Under the pieces are notes generated by a model. It saw nothing but the letters and a program-made list of their open reading frames with translations, was not told the origin of the DNA and searched no databases. This document shows, piece after piece, positions 6,974-13,845 of a DNA stretch of 15,768 nt. This stretch comes from JBBSQE01 sp038258095. GTDB lineage: Bacteria; Actinomycetota; Thermoleophilia; Solirubrobacterales; 70-9. Location of the stretch: positions 1 through 15,768 of the forward strand of contig JBBSQE010000055.1 in NCBI GenBank assembly GCA_038258095.1, written 5' to 3'. How positions within the stretch are numbered: the first letter of the stretch is position 1; each line of letters opens with the position of its first letter. The translations under genes were made by a program, and so were the position numbers.

Positions 6974-8116
6974 ATGGATTTCTCCCTGAACGATGAGCAG
7001 CAGGATTTCGTGGCGGCGATCCGCGACTTCTGCGAGCGCGAGTGCGGCACCCAGGAGAAGCGGGAGCGGCTCACCGAGGGCCACACGATCCACCACAACT
7101 TCGACCTCTACCGTCAGATGGCCGAGCTCGGCTGGCTCGGGGTCACCATCGACGATGCCTACGGAGGCTCCGGCGGGTCGATGCTTGACGCCTGTCTCTT
7201 CATGGAGGAGACCTCGCGCGGCCTTGCGCCGATCGGCGGCTACGCGACGACCCTGATCGTCGCCGGTGCCACGGAGCGCTTCGGTACCGAGGAGCAGAAG
7301 GCTGAGATCCTCGGCGGCATCGCCAAGGGGGCCGTCGAGGCGATCGCGATGACCGAGCCGGAGGCGGGCTCGGATGTCGGGTCTCTGCAGACCCGCGCCG
7401 AACGCACTGACGGCGGCTACGCGATCAACGGCGTCAAGGTCTTCTGTTCGAACGCCCACATCTCCGACCACGTCCTCGTCGTCGCTCGCACCACCAAAGG
7501 TGAGTCAAAGCACGAGGGCCTGACGATGCTCTCGGTGCCGAAGGACCACGAGGCGATGGAGGTCAAACCGATCGACACGATGGGCGGCCGCGACACCAAC
7601 TACCTCTACTTCACCGACTGCGAGGTCCACGAGGACGCCGTGCTCGGCCACGTTGACCAGGCGTGGACCCAGCTCATGGCCGGTCTCAACGTCGAGCGGC
7701 TGATCCTCGCGGCGACGATGCTCGGCATCGCCCAGCGCGCCTTCGACGATGCCCTCTCCTACGTCAAGGAGCGCAAGCAGTTCGGCCGCCCGATCGGCTC
7801 CTTCCAGAGCCTCCAGCACCGCCTCGCCGACATGGCGACCGAGCTCGAGGCGGCCCGCCTGATGACCTACTGGGTCGCGACTCTGACCGACGAGGACCCG
7901 GGGCGCATGCTCCCCCGCGAGGCCTCAATGGTGAAGCTGCACGTCACCGAGGTCACCAAGAAGGTCGCTCTCGAGGGCATGCAGCTGATGGGCGGCTACG
8001 GCTACTCCTCCGAATACGACATGGAGCGGCTCGTGCGCACCGCGCTGGTCTCGACGATCTACGGCGGAACCTCCGAGATCCAGCGCAACATCATCGCGAA
8101 GACACTCGGGCTTTGA
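6974..8116 (+). CDS. Acyl-CoA dehydrogenase family protein (FAD-dependent)
   Basis: The protein has 380 residues, full length for the family. Acyl-CoA dehydrogenases oxidise acyl-CoA thioesters to 2-enoyl-CoA, passing electrons from FAD to ETF. Visible motifs are MTEPEAGSD (126-134, FAD/substrate region), FGRPIGSFQSLQHRLADM (270-287) and the C-terminal YGGTSEIQRNIIA (363-375). The usual medium-chain catalytic Glu in that C-terminal motif (YEGT) is Gly364 here. Glu241 in LNVERLILA aligns with the alternative catalytic Glu of long-chain/isovaleryl-type enzymes (PQERLLIA), so activity is probably kept. Substrate cannot be assigned. ATG 6974 lacks a ribosome site but has a -10-like box 12 bp upstream. 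It stands alone, with a decayed antisense gene on one side and AT-richer DNA on the other. Confidence 0.9.
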   Translation: MDFSLNDEQQDFVAAIRDFCERECGTQEKRERLTEGHTIHHNFDLYRQMAELGWLGVTIDDAYGGSGGSMLDACLFMEETSRGLAPIGGYATTLIVAGATERFGTEEQKAEILGGIAKGAVEAIAMTEPEAGSDVGSLQTRAERTDGGYAINGVKVFCSNAHISDHVLVVARTTKGESKHEGLTMLSVPKDHEAMEVKPIDTMGGRDTNYLYFTDCEVHEDAVLGHVDQAWTQLMAGLNVERLILAATMLGIAQRAFDDALSYVKERKQFGRPIGSFQSLQHRLADMATELEAARLMTYWVATLTDEDPGRMLPREASMVKLHVTEVTKKVALEGMQLMGGYGYSSEYDMERLVRTALVSTIYGGTSEIQRNIIAKTLGL

Positions 8117-8330
8117 GCGGCCGGGACATGCGGGGCGTGGCTCGCGGCCTAGGGTGCACGCTGCCCTACGCGGGCGAATCATCATAAATCAATGACAACC
8201 ATCCCCAAAAGTGGGTAGATCTTTGATACATTGATCCGTGTCGTATCCCCTTTCGAACTGACTTGATGAGCCAATTGGTTCGTTTCGGCAGTCCGGGGAG
8301 ACGAACGGTCCAAGCTGAGGCCGATTGGGG

Positions 8331-8358
8331 TCACCTTCGCCGGGAGGCGCTCAGGTGA
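8331..8358 (+). repeat. Hairpin with GNRA-type loop
   Basis: TCACCT (8331-8336) pairs with AGGTGA (8353-8358), and CGCC (8338-8341) with GGCG (8346-8349) around the loop GGGA, which fits the stable GNRA tetraloop class. It lies about 150 bp before rpmG. It could be part of a small RNA or a leader; no T-run follows. Confidence 0.4.
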
Positions 8359-8476
8359 AGTCGTATGGGACGTCGAGTTAGGAGGGCCGTTTGACACTCT
8401 CCTAGCCGTCGTCCCTTCGGCTGCCCGCGCTCGCTATCCTTCGACGTCGTCTGCGCTGCGCGCGCGGACTTTTCTT

Positions 8477-8504
8477 TCTAAGTCCCTCTACTGCATCTGA
8501 GGAG
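8477..8504 (+). promoter_or_regulatory. rpmG promoter/leader with motif shared with rpoB
   Basis: A T-rich tract is followed by TCTAAG (8477-8482, -10-like), GTCCCTCT (8482-8489) and the ribosome site GAGGAG (8499-8504). The same order (T-rich tract, TATACG, GTCCCTCT, GAGGAG) precedes rpoB at about 15406-15440. No -35 consensus is visible. Confidence 0.4.
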
Positions 8505-8506
8505 AA

Positions 8507-8671
8507 ATGGCTCGCGGAGATGTCCGCATTGCTGTGACGCTTGCCTGTGAGGAGTGCAAGCGCCGCAATTACCAGACGAACAAGTCCCGGCGAAACTCGC
8601 CGGACCGCGTTGAGCTGCGCAAGTTCTGCCGCTGGTGCGGGAGGCACACTCCCCACAAGGAGACTCGCTGA
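8507..8671 (+). CDS. rpmG: 50S ribosomal protein L33
   Basis: The protein has 54 residues, typical for L33, and starts at ATG 8507 two bases after GAGGAG. MARGDVRIAVTLACEECKRR and the Lys/Arg-rich middle match the family. Two CxxC pairs (C14/C17 and C41/C44) form the zinc ribbon, so this is the zinc-binding (C+) form rather than the Cys-free paralogue induced by zinc starvation. L33 sits in the large subunit near the E site. Its stop overlaps the secE start by one base (TGATG), indicating coupled translation, and rpmG-secE-nusG is the standard order. Confidence 0.95.
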   Translation: MARGDVRIAVTLACEECKRRNYQTNKSRRNSPDRVELRKFCRWCGRHTPHKETR

Positions 8672-9192
8672 TGGCGAAGACCCGCGCTCAGCGCAAGGCG
8701 GAGAAGCGCGCCCGCGAGCAGCAGCAGAGCAAGGCCAACGGCGCCGCCCTGTCTGAGTCCCAGGCGCAGCACGACACCCAGGTCGGTCGCTCGGGTGATG
8801 TGGCGGAGATCGAGGCCGTCGAGGCCGGCATCGCCGCCGGAGCGCCCGAGTCGCAGCTCGAGACGCCGGATGCACCAAAGCCCTCTCGCGCGAAGAAGCG
8901 CGAGCTCGCGAAGCAGCAGAAGGCCGCCGAGCGCGGCAAGGCATCCGATGCCAAGCGGCGCGAGCGCGAACAGCTCGCCAAGCGCCAGAAGCAGGCTGCC
9001 GCGGAGCGCCAGCGTGGGGGAGTCACCGGCTTCATCGCCTCCTGCTGGGTCGAGCTCAAGAAGGTCCAGTGGCCAGACCGCGAGACCCTGGTGCAGGCGA
9101 CGGCCGTCACAATCATCTTCGTCGCGATCGCGGCCGCCTATCTCGGCGTGCTCGACGTGATCTTCAACAAGCTGATCAAGATCGTCCTGTGA
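8671..9192 (+). CDS. secE: Preprotein translocase subunit SecE, with long charged N-terminal extension
   Basis: The protein has 173 residues; bacterial SecE is often 60-130. ATG 8671 overlaps the rpmG stop. The SecE core is at the C-terminus (about 117-173): the amphipathic segment TGFIASCWVELKKVQWPDRETL, with its conserved WPDR-type motif, then a single transmembrane helix (TIIFVAIAAAYLGVLDVIF). SecE clamps SecY in the SecYEG channel. Residues 1-115 are a low-complexity, Lys/Arg/Glu/Ala/Gln-rich extension, probably cytoplasmic helix or coiled coil (KKRELAKQQKAAERGKA, then REREQLAKRQKQAAAERQR). Actinobacterial SecE often has some N-terminal extension; this one is long. Its role is unknown. 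nusG follows after 58 bp. Confidence 0.93.
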   Translation: MAKTRAQRKAEKRAREQQQSKANGAALSESQAQHDTQVGRSGDVAEIEAVEAGIAAGAPESQLETPDAPKPSRAKKRELAKQQKAAERGKASDAKRREREQLAKRQKQAAAERQRGGVTGFIASCWVELKKVQWPDRETLVQATAVTIIFVAIAAAYLGVLDVIFNKLIKIVL

Positions 9193-9250
9193 CCAGGACC
9201 ATAACCGCGGCGCCGAGGGGCGCCCAGACCGAAGGACGAGAGAACTAGAG

Positions 9251-9772
9251 ATGTATCGCTGGTACGTGATCAACACCTATTCCGGGCACGAGGGCAAGGT
9301 CAAGCACAACCTCGAGCACCGCGTTCAGACGATGAGCCAGGACCGCAACGTGCGGCAGGTCGTCGTCCCGACCGAGTCCGTCTCCGAGATGAAGGACGGC
9401 CAGAAGATCCAGGTCGAGAAGCGCACCATGCCCGGCTATGTCCTGGTCAACATGGAGATGACCGACGACGCCTGGGGCCTCGTCAAGAACACTCCCGGCG
9501 TGACCGGGTTCGTCGGCTCGCGTAACAAGCCCGTGCCGCTCTCGAAGCCCGAGATCGATCGCCTCCTCCACCGCGAGACCGCCGAGCGGCCGCGCACCCA
9601 GGCCGCGTTCTCGATCGGCGAGTCGGTGAAGATCATCGCAGGCCCGCTGTCGGACTTCACGGGCGAGATCGCCGAGATCAACGAGGACGCCGCGAAGCTC
9701 AAGGTCCTCGTCTCGATCTTCGGCCGCGAGACTCCGTCTGAAGTCGGCTATGACCAGGTCAAGAAGGTCTAG
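9251..9772 (+). CDS. nusG: Transcription termination/antitermination protein NusG
   Basis: The protein has 173 residues, usual length. The NGN domain (about 1-110) opens with MYRWYVINTYSGHEGKVKHNL and contains the family motif MPGYVLVNMEM and the TPGVTGFVG element. The KOW domain (about 120-173) contains GESVKIIAGPLSDFTGEI and ends with YDQVKKV. NusG binds the RNA polymerase clamp and links it to Rho or to ribosomal protein S10. GACGAGAG upstream is a weak ribosome site. It lies between secE and rplK as in most bacteria, and has no actinobacterial-style acidic N-terminal extension. Confidence 0.97.
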   Translation: MYRWYVINTYSGHEGKVKHNLEHRVQTMSQDRNVRQVVVPTESVSEMKDGQKIQVEKRTMPGYVLVNMEMTDDAWGLVKNTPGVTGFVGSRNKPVPLSKPEIDRLLHRETAERPRTQAAFSIGESVKIIAGPLSDFTGEIAEINEDAAKLKVLVSIFGRETPSEVGYDQVKKV

Positions 9773-9795
9773 GGCGCGGCGCTCCGGCTTACCGC

Positions 9796-9801
9796 TACCC
9801 T
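9796..9801 (+). promoter_or_regulatory. -10-like TACCCT just before rplK
   Basis: TACCCT lies in the 38-bp nusG-rplK gap and ends nine bases before ATG 9811. No Shine-Dalgarno sequence precedes that ATG. An internal promoter giving a leaderless rplK mRNA would fit; translation by read-through from nusG is the alternative. Confidence 0.3.
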
Positions 9802-9810
9802 CATCGACTC

Positions 9811-10236
9811 ATGGCCAAGAAGGTCCTCACCCTCATCAAGCTGCAGATTCCCGCGGCAGCCGCCAACCCGGCGCCGCCGGTCGGTCCCGCGCTGGGCCAG
9901 CACGGCGTCAACATCATGGAGTTCTGCAAGGCGTTCAATGCCCAGACCCAGGCCGACGCCGGCACAATCATCCCGGTCGAGATCACGGTCTTCGAGGACC
10001 GGAGCTTCACATTCATCACCAAGACTCCGCCCGCCGCGGTGCTGATCCGCGAGGCGATCGGAATCGACAAGGGCTCGGGCGAGCCGCACATTAACAAGGT
10101 CGGCACGATCACCGTCGGCCAGATCCGCGAGATCGCCGAGCGCAAGATGCCCGACCTGAACGCAAACGACCTCGACGCCGCATCGAAGATCATCGCCGGG
10201 ACCGCCCGGTCGATGGGCGTGGATGTGGCGGGTTAG
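9811..10236 (+). CDS. rplK: 50S ribosomal protein L11
   Basis: The protein has 141 residues, exactly usual for L11. It begins MAKKVLTLIKLQIPAAAANP, followed by the PPVGPALGQHGVNIMEFCK signature (N-terminal domain, thiostrepton-loop contact) and the RNA-binding C-terminal domain (VGTITVGQIREIAERKMPDLNA, then ARSMGV). L11 binds the 23S rRNA GTPase-associated centre and is needed for RelA activation. It is paired with rplA, 72 bp downstream. ATG 9811 has no clear ribosome site; a -10-like box just upstream raises the possibility of a leaderless transcript. Confidence 0.97.
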   Translation: MAKKVLTLIKLQIPAAAANPAPPVGPALGQHGVNIMEFCKAFNAQTQADAGTIIPVEITVFEDRSFTFITKTPPAAVLIREAIGIDKGSGEPHINKVGTITVGQIREIAERKMPDLNANDLDAASKIIAGTARSMGVDVAG

Positions 10237-10239
10237 CGA

Positions 10240-10291
10240 GCGCATGCGCAGCGAACGTCCATATCTGACTCTCCGTGAGCGGAGCATGCGC
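10240..10291. repeat. Repeated GCATGCGC motif in rplK-rplA gap
   Basis: The perfect palindrome GCGCATGCGC (10240-10249) is echoed by GCATGCGC at 10284-10291, 42 bp further on, and both are flanked by GAGCG- and GCGAA-like bases. The copies could pair in mRNA or bind a regulator. L1 autoregulates its own operon in other bacteria, but I cannot match a known L1 site here. Confidence 0.35.
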
Positions 10292-10308
10292 GAAGCAGGT
10301 GTTCGATA

Positions 10309-11088
10309 GTGGCTCGCGGAAAGCGCTATCGCCAGCAGTACGGGAAGGTCCAGCGCGAGCATGCGTACCCGCCCGCCGAGGCCGTGGCCCTGATCAAGGA
10401 GACCGCCTCGACCTCCTTCGACGAGACGGTCGAGCTGCACGTACGGCTCGGCGTCAACGTGCGCCACGCCGAGGAGCAGCTCCGCGGCACGCTCGCTCTC
10501 CCGCACGGGCTCGGCAAGGACGTGACCATCGCCGTCTTCGCCCAGGGTCAGGCCGCTCGCGACGCTGAGTCTGCCGGCGCCGACTTCGTCGGCGGAGATG
10601 ACCTCGCGAAGAAGATCGAAGAGGGCTTCACCGACTTCGATGTCGCCATCGCAACGCCGGACATGATGCCGACGGTCGGCCGCCTCGGCCGCGTGCTCGG
10701 CCCCCAGGGCAAGATGCCCAACCCGAAGGTGGGCACGGTCACCGATGACGTCGAGCGCGCCGTCAACGAGTCGAAGGCCGGCAAGGTCGAATACCGGACG
10801 GATCGCCAGGCGGTCATCCACATGGCCATCGGCAAGGCGAGCTTCGACGAGCAGAAGCTGCTCGAGAACTACATCGCGGTGATCGAGGAGATCGTCCGTG
10901 CCAAGCCTGCCTCGACCAAGGGCCGCTACATCATCTCGATCGCGCTGGCCACATCGATGGGCCCGGGCATCCGCCTCGACACGACGAAGGTCTCCCAGCG
11001 CGACATCGGGGACGCAGCGGGCAGCGCCACGGGAACTGCGGACGACGCCGCGGCAGCCGATCCGGCTGCCGAGCCCGTCAGCGCCTGA
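10309..11088 (+). CDS. rplA: 50S ribosomal protein L1
   Basis: The protein has 259 residues; L1 is usually 225-240. The start is GTG 10309, seven bases after AGGTG, giving MARGKRYRQQYGKVQREHAY. Family motifs include LHVRLGVNVRHAEEQLRGT, PDMMPTVGRLGRVLGPQGKMPNPKVGTVT (the L1 signature) and GRYIISIALATSMGPGIRLD. L1 binds 23S rRNA at the stalk beside the E site and often represses its own mRNA. The last ~22 residues are an Ala/Asp-rich extension (DDAAAADPAAEPVSA) beyond the usual end. In most bacteria rplJ follows closely; here about 2.8 kb intervenes. Confidence 0.97.
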   Translation: MARGKRYRQQYGKVQREHAYPPAEAVALIKETASTSFDETVELHVRLGVNVRHAEEQLRGTLALPHGLGKDVTIAVFAQGQAARDAESAGADFVGGDDLAKKIEEGFTDFDVAIATPDMMPTVGRLGRVLGPQGKMPNPKVGTVTDDVERAVNESKAGKVEYRTDRQAVIHMAIGKASFDEQKLLENYIAVIEEIVRAKPASTKGRYIISIALATSMGPGIRLDTTKVSQRDIGDAAGSATGTADDAAAADPAAEPVSA

Positions 11089-11129
11089 GCCTGCCTCGAT
11101 TACACGCCTGAGCTGCCGGGTCCTGGCGG

Positions 11130-11188
11130 GGAACCTGCGCGGAACCGGTCGAAGAACCTGTGCGGAACCGGCGCTCTCGGGCTATCGT
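11130..11188 (+). promoter_or_regulatory. Four phased GRAACC boxes and -10-like element
   Basis: GGAACC at 11130-11135, GGAACC at 11141-11146, AGAACC at 11153-11158 and GGAACC at 11164-11169 are spaced 11, 12 and 11 bp. The outer pattern is an 18-bp direct repeat (11131-11148 and 11154-11171, one mismatch). TATCGT (11183-11188) follows as a -10-like element. Head-to-tail boxes at one helical turn are typical of OmpR-type response-regulator sites. GGAACC placed 16 bp before CGT also resembles an ECF-sigma promoter. It lies directly upstream of the secreted propeller-like gene. Confidence 0.45.
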
Positions 11189-11198
11189 GGGGCGCTCG

Positions 11199-11228
11199 GG
11201 ATGGACCCTGGACGGATGGACCCTGGAG
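11199..11228 (+). repeat. 15-bp tandem duplication in leader
   Basis: GGATGGACCCTGGAC (11199-11213) is followed directly by GGATGGACCCTGGAG (11214-11228), differing only in the last base. The second copy runs into the GAGAGAGG ribosome site of the next gene. Both ATGs in the repeat are out of frame with that gene. Confidence 0.85.
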
Positions 11229-11241
11229 AGAGGAACGCGGT

Positions 11242-12729
11242 TTGAAGCAGAGACGATTCTTGGCCATCGGCCTCGCAGCGGCGGCGCTCGCCGTGCCGGC
11301 CGCCGCTGACGCGGTGCCGATCACCCCCGCCTCGGTGCCGACCACCCTGCCCGCCTTTACGGGCGCTCCCGCGCGGGCGCACCGGATCAAGGCGATTCTC
11401 GGCCCGCAGAACCCCTTCATGGCGAAGAACCCCAACAGCAACATCCACAACGACACCTGGATGACCGACGCCTATCAGCGCCGCGGACCTCTGGGCCGCT
11501 CGCTGGTCGCAAGGTCGGAGGCCAAGCCGCCCTCGCTCTGCGGCTCGCTCGCCTTCGACCGCCGCGGCCGGATCGTGTCGATCTGCCCCTCGACTCTCTC
11601 CCCGCCGCAGGCCCGGATCATCGACCCGAAGTCGCTGGCCACGATCGCGAGCTACGACCTGCCGAACGCCCCGGACCCGCCCGGAACCAAGGCCTTCCAG
11701 AACTTCACCGGGGGCGGCTACTTCTTCCTCGATGCCCGCGACCGGATCTGGGCTGCGACGAAGACGAACCACATCTTCGTGATCGCCGAATCCCCCGACG
11801 GGCAGAGCCTCGTCAAGCGACGTGATTTCGATCTGAACGGTGTCCTCACCCCAGACGAGCGGGTCACGTCGGCGCTGCCGGGGTTCGACGGCCTGATCTG
11901 GTTCGTCTCCAAGGCAAGTGGCAAGGTCGGGACGCTGAACCGCAAGACCGGCGCCATCCATGTGCTCCGGACCGGCGAGGAGATCGAGAACTCGTTCGCC
12001 GTCGGTCGCGGCGGGATCTTCATCGTCTCCGACAAGCGGATGTACCGCTTCCGGGCCTCGAAGAAGGGGCGGCCCTACATCGTCTGGAAGTCGACCTACC
12101 GCAATTCGGGGATCGTGAAGCCGAGCCAGCTCGACGCAGGCTCGGGCACCACGCCGACGCTGATGTCCGGCGGCTACGTGGCGATCACCGACAACGCTGA
12201 TCCGATGAACATCGTCGTCTATCGCCGCGCGCCGCGACTGAAGAGGGGACAGAAGCGGGTGGTTTGCCAGGTGCCCGTGTTCGGCAAGGGTGCGAGCGCC
12301 ACCGAAAACACGCTGCTCACCGCCGGCCGATCGCTGATCGTCGTGAACAACTACGGCTATCAGGATCCGTTCGGGCCCACGGGGGGCGCGGCCACCGTGC
12401 CCGGGTTCGCCCGGATCGACGTGCTTCCGGGCGGCAGGGGGTGCCGCAAGGTCTGGACGAACCGGACCGAGCGCGGCTCGTCGGTGGTCCCGAAGCTCTC
12501 GACGCGGACCGGCCTGATCTACACCTACGTGCGCAAGGACGACCTCCCCGGCTCTCAGCCCTACTTCTGGTCGGCGATCGATTTCCGGACCGGGAGGACC
12601 GCCTGGACGCAGTACGCCGGGTCAGGCCTCTCGTTCAACAACAACTACGCGGGCATTGCTCTCGGGTCCGGCGGAACGGCCTACCTCGGCGTCATCGGCG
12701 GAATCATCAAGCTGCGCGACGGGCCCTGA
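11242..12729 (+). CDS. Secreted protein, probably beta-propeller, function unknown
   Basis: The protein has 495 residues. TTG 11242 is preceded by GAGAGAGG at about nine bases, and no in-frame ATG lies nearby. The signal peptide covers about 1-24 (MKQRR, then Ala/Leu-rich, ending ADA). The mature part has repeated short beta-strand modules (LAFDRRGRIVSI, YFFLDARDRIWAAT, DGLIWFVSKASGKVGTLNRKTG, FAVGRGGIFIVSDKRMYRF, AIDFRTGRTAWTQY, GIALGSGGTAYLGVIGG) as in SMP-30/PQQ-type beta-propellers. Four Cys in the mature part could form disulfides. No catalytic motif is recognised, and no family name is assigned. It lies between rplA and rplJ, with its own putative control region, and its stop is 6 bp from the convergent SDR gene's stop. 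Confidence 0.75.
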   Translation: MKQRRFLAIGLAAAALAVPAAADAVPITPASVPTTLPAFTGAPARAHRIKAILGPQNPFMAKNPNSNIHNDTWMTDAYQRRGPLGRSLVARSEAKPPSLCGSLAFDRRGRIVSICPSTLSPPQARIIDPKSLATIASYDLPNAPDPPGTKAFQNFTGGGYFFLDARDRIWAATKTNHIFVIAESPDGQSLVKRRDFDLNGVLTPDERVTSALPGFDGLIWFVSKASGKVGTLNRKTGAIHVLRTGEEIENSFAVGRGGIFIVSDKRMYRFRASKKGRPYIVWKSTYRNSGIVKPSQLDAGSGTTPTLMSGGYVAITDNADPMNIVVYRRAPRLKRGQKRVVCQVPVFGKGASATENTLLTAGRSLIVVNNYGYQDPFGPTGGAATVPGFARIDVLPGGRGCRKVWTNRTERGSSVVPKLSTRTGLIYTYVRKDDLPGSQPYFWSAIDFRTGRTAWTQYAGSGLSFNNNYAGIALGSGGTAYLGVIGGIIKLRDGP

Positions 12730-12735
12730 GCCTCT

Positions 12736-13668
12736 TCAGGCCGCAGCCGGCTCCGGCAAGCCGAAGCTGACGCCGGTCATCTCCTCGGAGATCTCCCAGA
12801 GCTTGGCTCCGATCGTCGCGTTCTGCGCTAGCGCCGTCGCTCGTACCTTCTTCGGGTGCCCCCGCATCTCGCCGATCCCATCCGGGCCGATGAAGTCACC
12901 GCCCTCGACGTCGGATGCGACCGCCGCGTAGAGGGTGGGGAGGGCCCCGCGGTCGGGGCTCTGGGCGAACAGGGGGTTCAGCAACTTGAAGGCCTGATTC
13001 ATGATCCCGGTCGGCCCTGAGCTCTGCAGGTTCGTGTTCGAGTAGCCGGGATGTGCCAAGACGCTCTTCACGTCCGAGCCCGCGGCGCGCAGGCGGCGAT
13101 CGAGCTCGATGCCGAACAGGGCGTTCGAGAGCTTCGAGCGCTGGTAGGCGCTGCGCGACCCATACCCCTCGGCGAGGTCCATGTCGTCAAAGTCGATCCT
13201 GCCCGGCTTGTGCTCCAGGCTGGAGACGGTTACGACGCGGCCTCCCCCGGCGGCTCGCACGGCGTCGAGCAGGTGGTCGGTCAGCGCGAAGTGGCCGAGG
13301 TGGTTCGTGCCGAACTGGAGCTCGAAGCCGTCCTTCGTCTGCGACTTCGGCGTCATCATCACGCCGGCGTTGTTGATCAGGAGGTCGAGCTTGGGGTGGT
13401 CGGCTTTCACCTTGTCGGCGAAGGCGCTCACCGACGCGAGGTCGGCGAGGTCGAGGATGCCGGTCTCGGTCTTGGCATCCGGGGCCGCCGAAGCGATCTC
13501 CTCGACCGCTCCCCGGGCCTTCTCCTCGCTGCGGGCGGCAATGACCACGGTCGCCCCGGCCTTCGCCAGCTCCCGTGCGGCGACGAGCCCGATACCGCTG
13601 TTGGCCCCGGTGACGACCGCCACCCGTCCCGACTGGTCACCGATATCTCCAGCATCCCATCCACTCAT
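12736..13668 (-). CDS. Short-chain dehydrogenase/reductase (SDR), retinol-dehydrogenase-like
   Basis: The protein has 310 residues. The start is ATG 13666-13668 on the minus strand, four bases after GAGGAG; a TTG four codons upstream is less likely. Classical SDR features are the NAD(P)-binding TGANSGIG (20-27), NNAG (99-102), Asn122 in TNHLGHFALT, Ser149/Ser150, and catalytic Tyr175 and Lys179 in AYQRSKLSN. AARSEEK after the second beta strand places Arg46 to favour NADP(H). Length and LEHKPGRIDFDDMDL resemble the WW-oxidoreductase/retinol-dehydrogenase-like group of bacterial SDRs. The substrate cannot be told from sequence. It is the only complete protein gene on the minus strand, placed between two ribosomal operons. 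Confidence 0.9.
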   Translation of the reverse strand: MSGWDAGDIGDQSGRVAVVTGANSGIGLVAARELAKAGATVVIAARSEEKARGAVEEIASAAPDAKTETGILDLADLASVSAFADKVKADHPKLDLLINNAGVMMTPKSQTKDGFELQFGTNHLGHFALTDHLLDAVRAAGGGRVVTVSSLEHKPGRIDFDDMDLAEGYGSRSAYQRSKLSNALFGIELDRRLRAAGSDVKSVLAHPGYSNTNLQSSGPTGIMNQAFKLLNPLFAQSPDRGALPTLYAAVASDVEGGDFIGPDGIGEMRGHPKKVRATALAQNATIGAKLWEISEEMTGVSFGLPEPAAA

Positions 13669-13672
13669 CCGA

Positions 13673-13678
13673 CTCCTC
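13673..13678 (-). promoter_or_regulatory. Ribosome binding site deciding the SDR start
   Basis: GAGGAG on the minus strand lies four bases before the ATG at 13666-13668. This supports that ATG over the TTG at 13678-13680, which would overlap the site itself. Confidence 0.75.
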
Positions 13679-13845
13679 AAGTTCGATTACGCGACCGAGC
13701 GTAGTCTTCTGCGCGAGCGGGCGATCGAGCGCTTCGCGCGGGTGGCAGGGGGTGGGTCGGATCAGCGCCGAGGACGTTTTAGCGACCGCAGGTGCTGATG
13801 GGCCCCGCCCCTGACAGGACCCGCGCGCAGAGAGTGCTCTTTCGC

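Larger units (their letters stand above)
8117..8506. other. Intergenic, AT-richer stretch before rpmG with hairpins
   Basis: No gene is supported: open frames on both strands have poor third-position GC and no family resemblance. Between about 8175 and 8290 the DNA is clearly more AT-rich than the rest of the window. Inverted repeats are ATCAATG (8188-8194)/CATTGAT (8229-8235), enclosing CCCA/TGGG, and a hairpin at 8331-8358. The palindrome CCAATTGG lies at 8271-8278. The rpmG promoter must lie in the last part. A tRNA-Met or tRNA-Trp, often found in this region in actinobacteria, is not present. Confidence 0.5.

Noticed and set aside
8391..8396. TTGACA as -35 box for rpmG
   Set aside because: No -10-like hexamer at 16-19 bp; the nearest TATCCT (8435-8440) is 38 bp away.
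8182..8397. 71-residue minus-strand ORF before rpmG
   Set aside because: No ribosome site or family resemblance, in an AT-richer non-coding stretch.
8270..8500. Plus-strand open frame of about 76 codons without a start before rpmG
   Set aside because: Third-position GC is far lower than in the real genes, and it runs through the rpmG leader.
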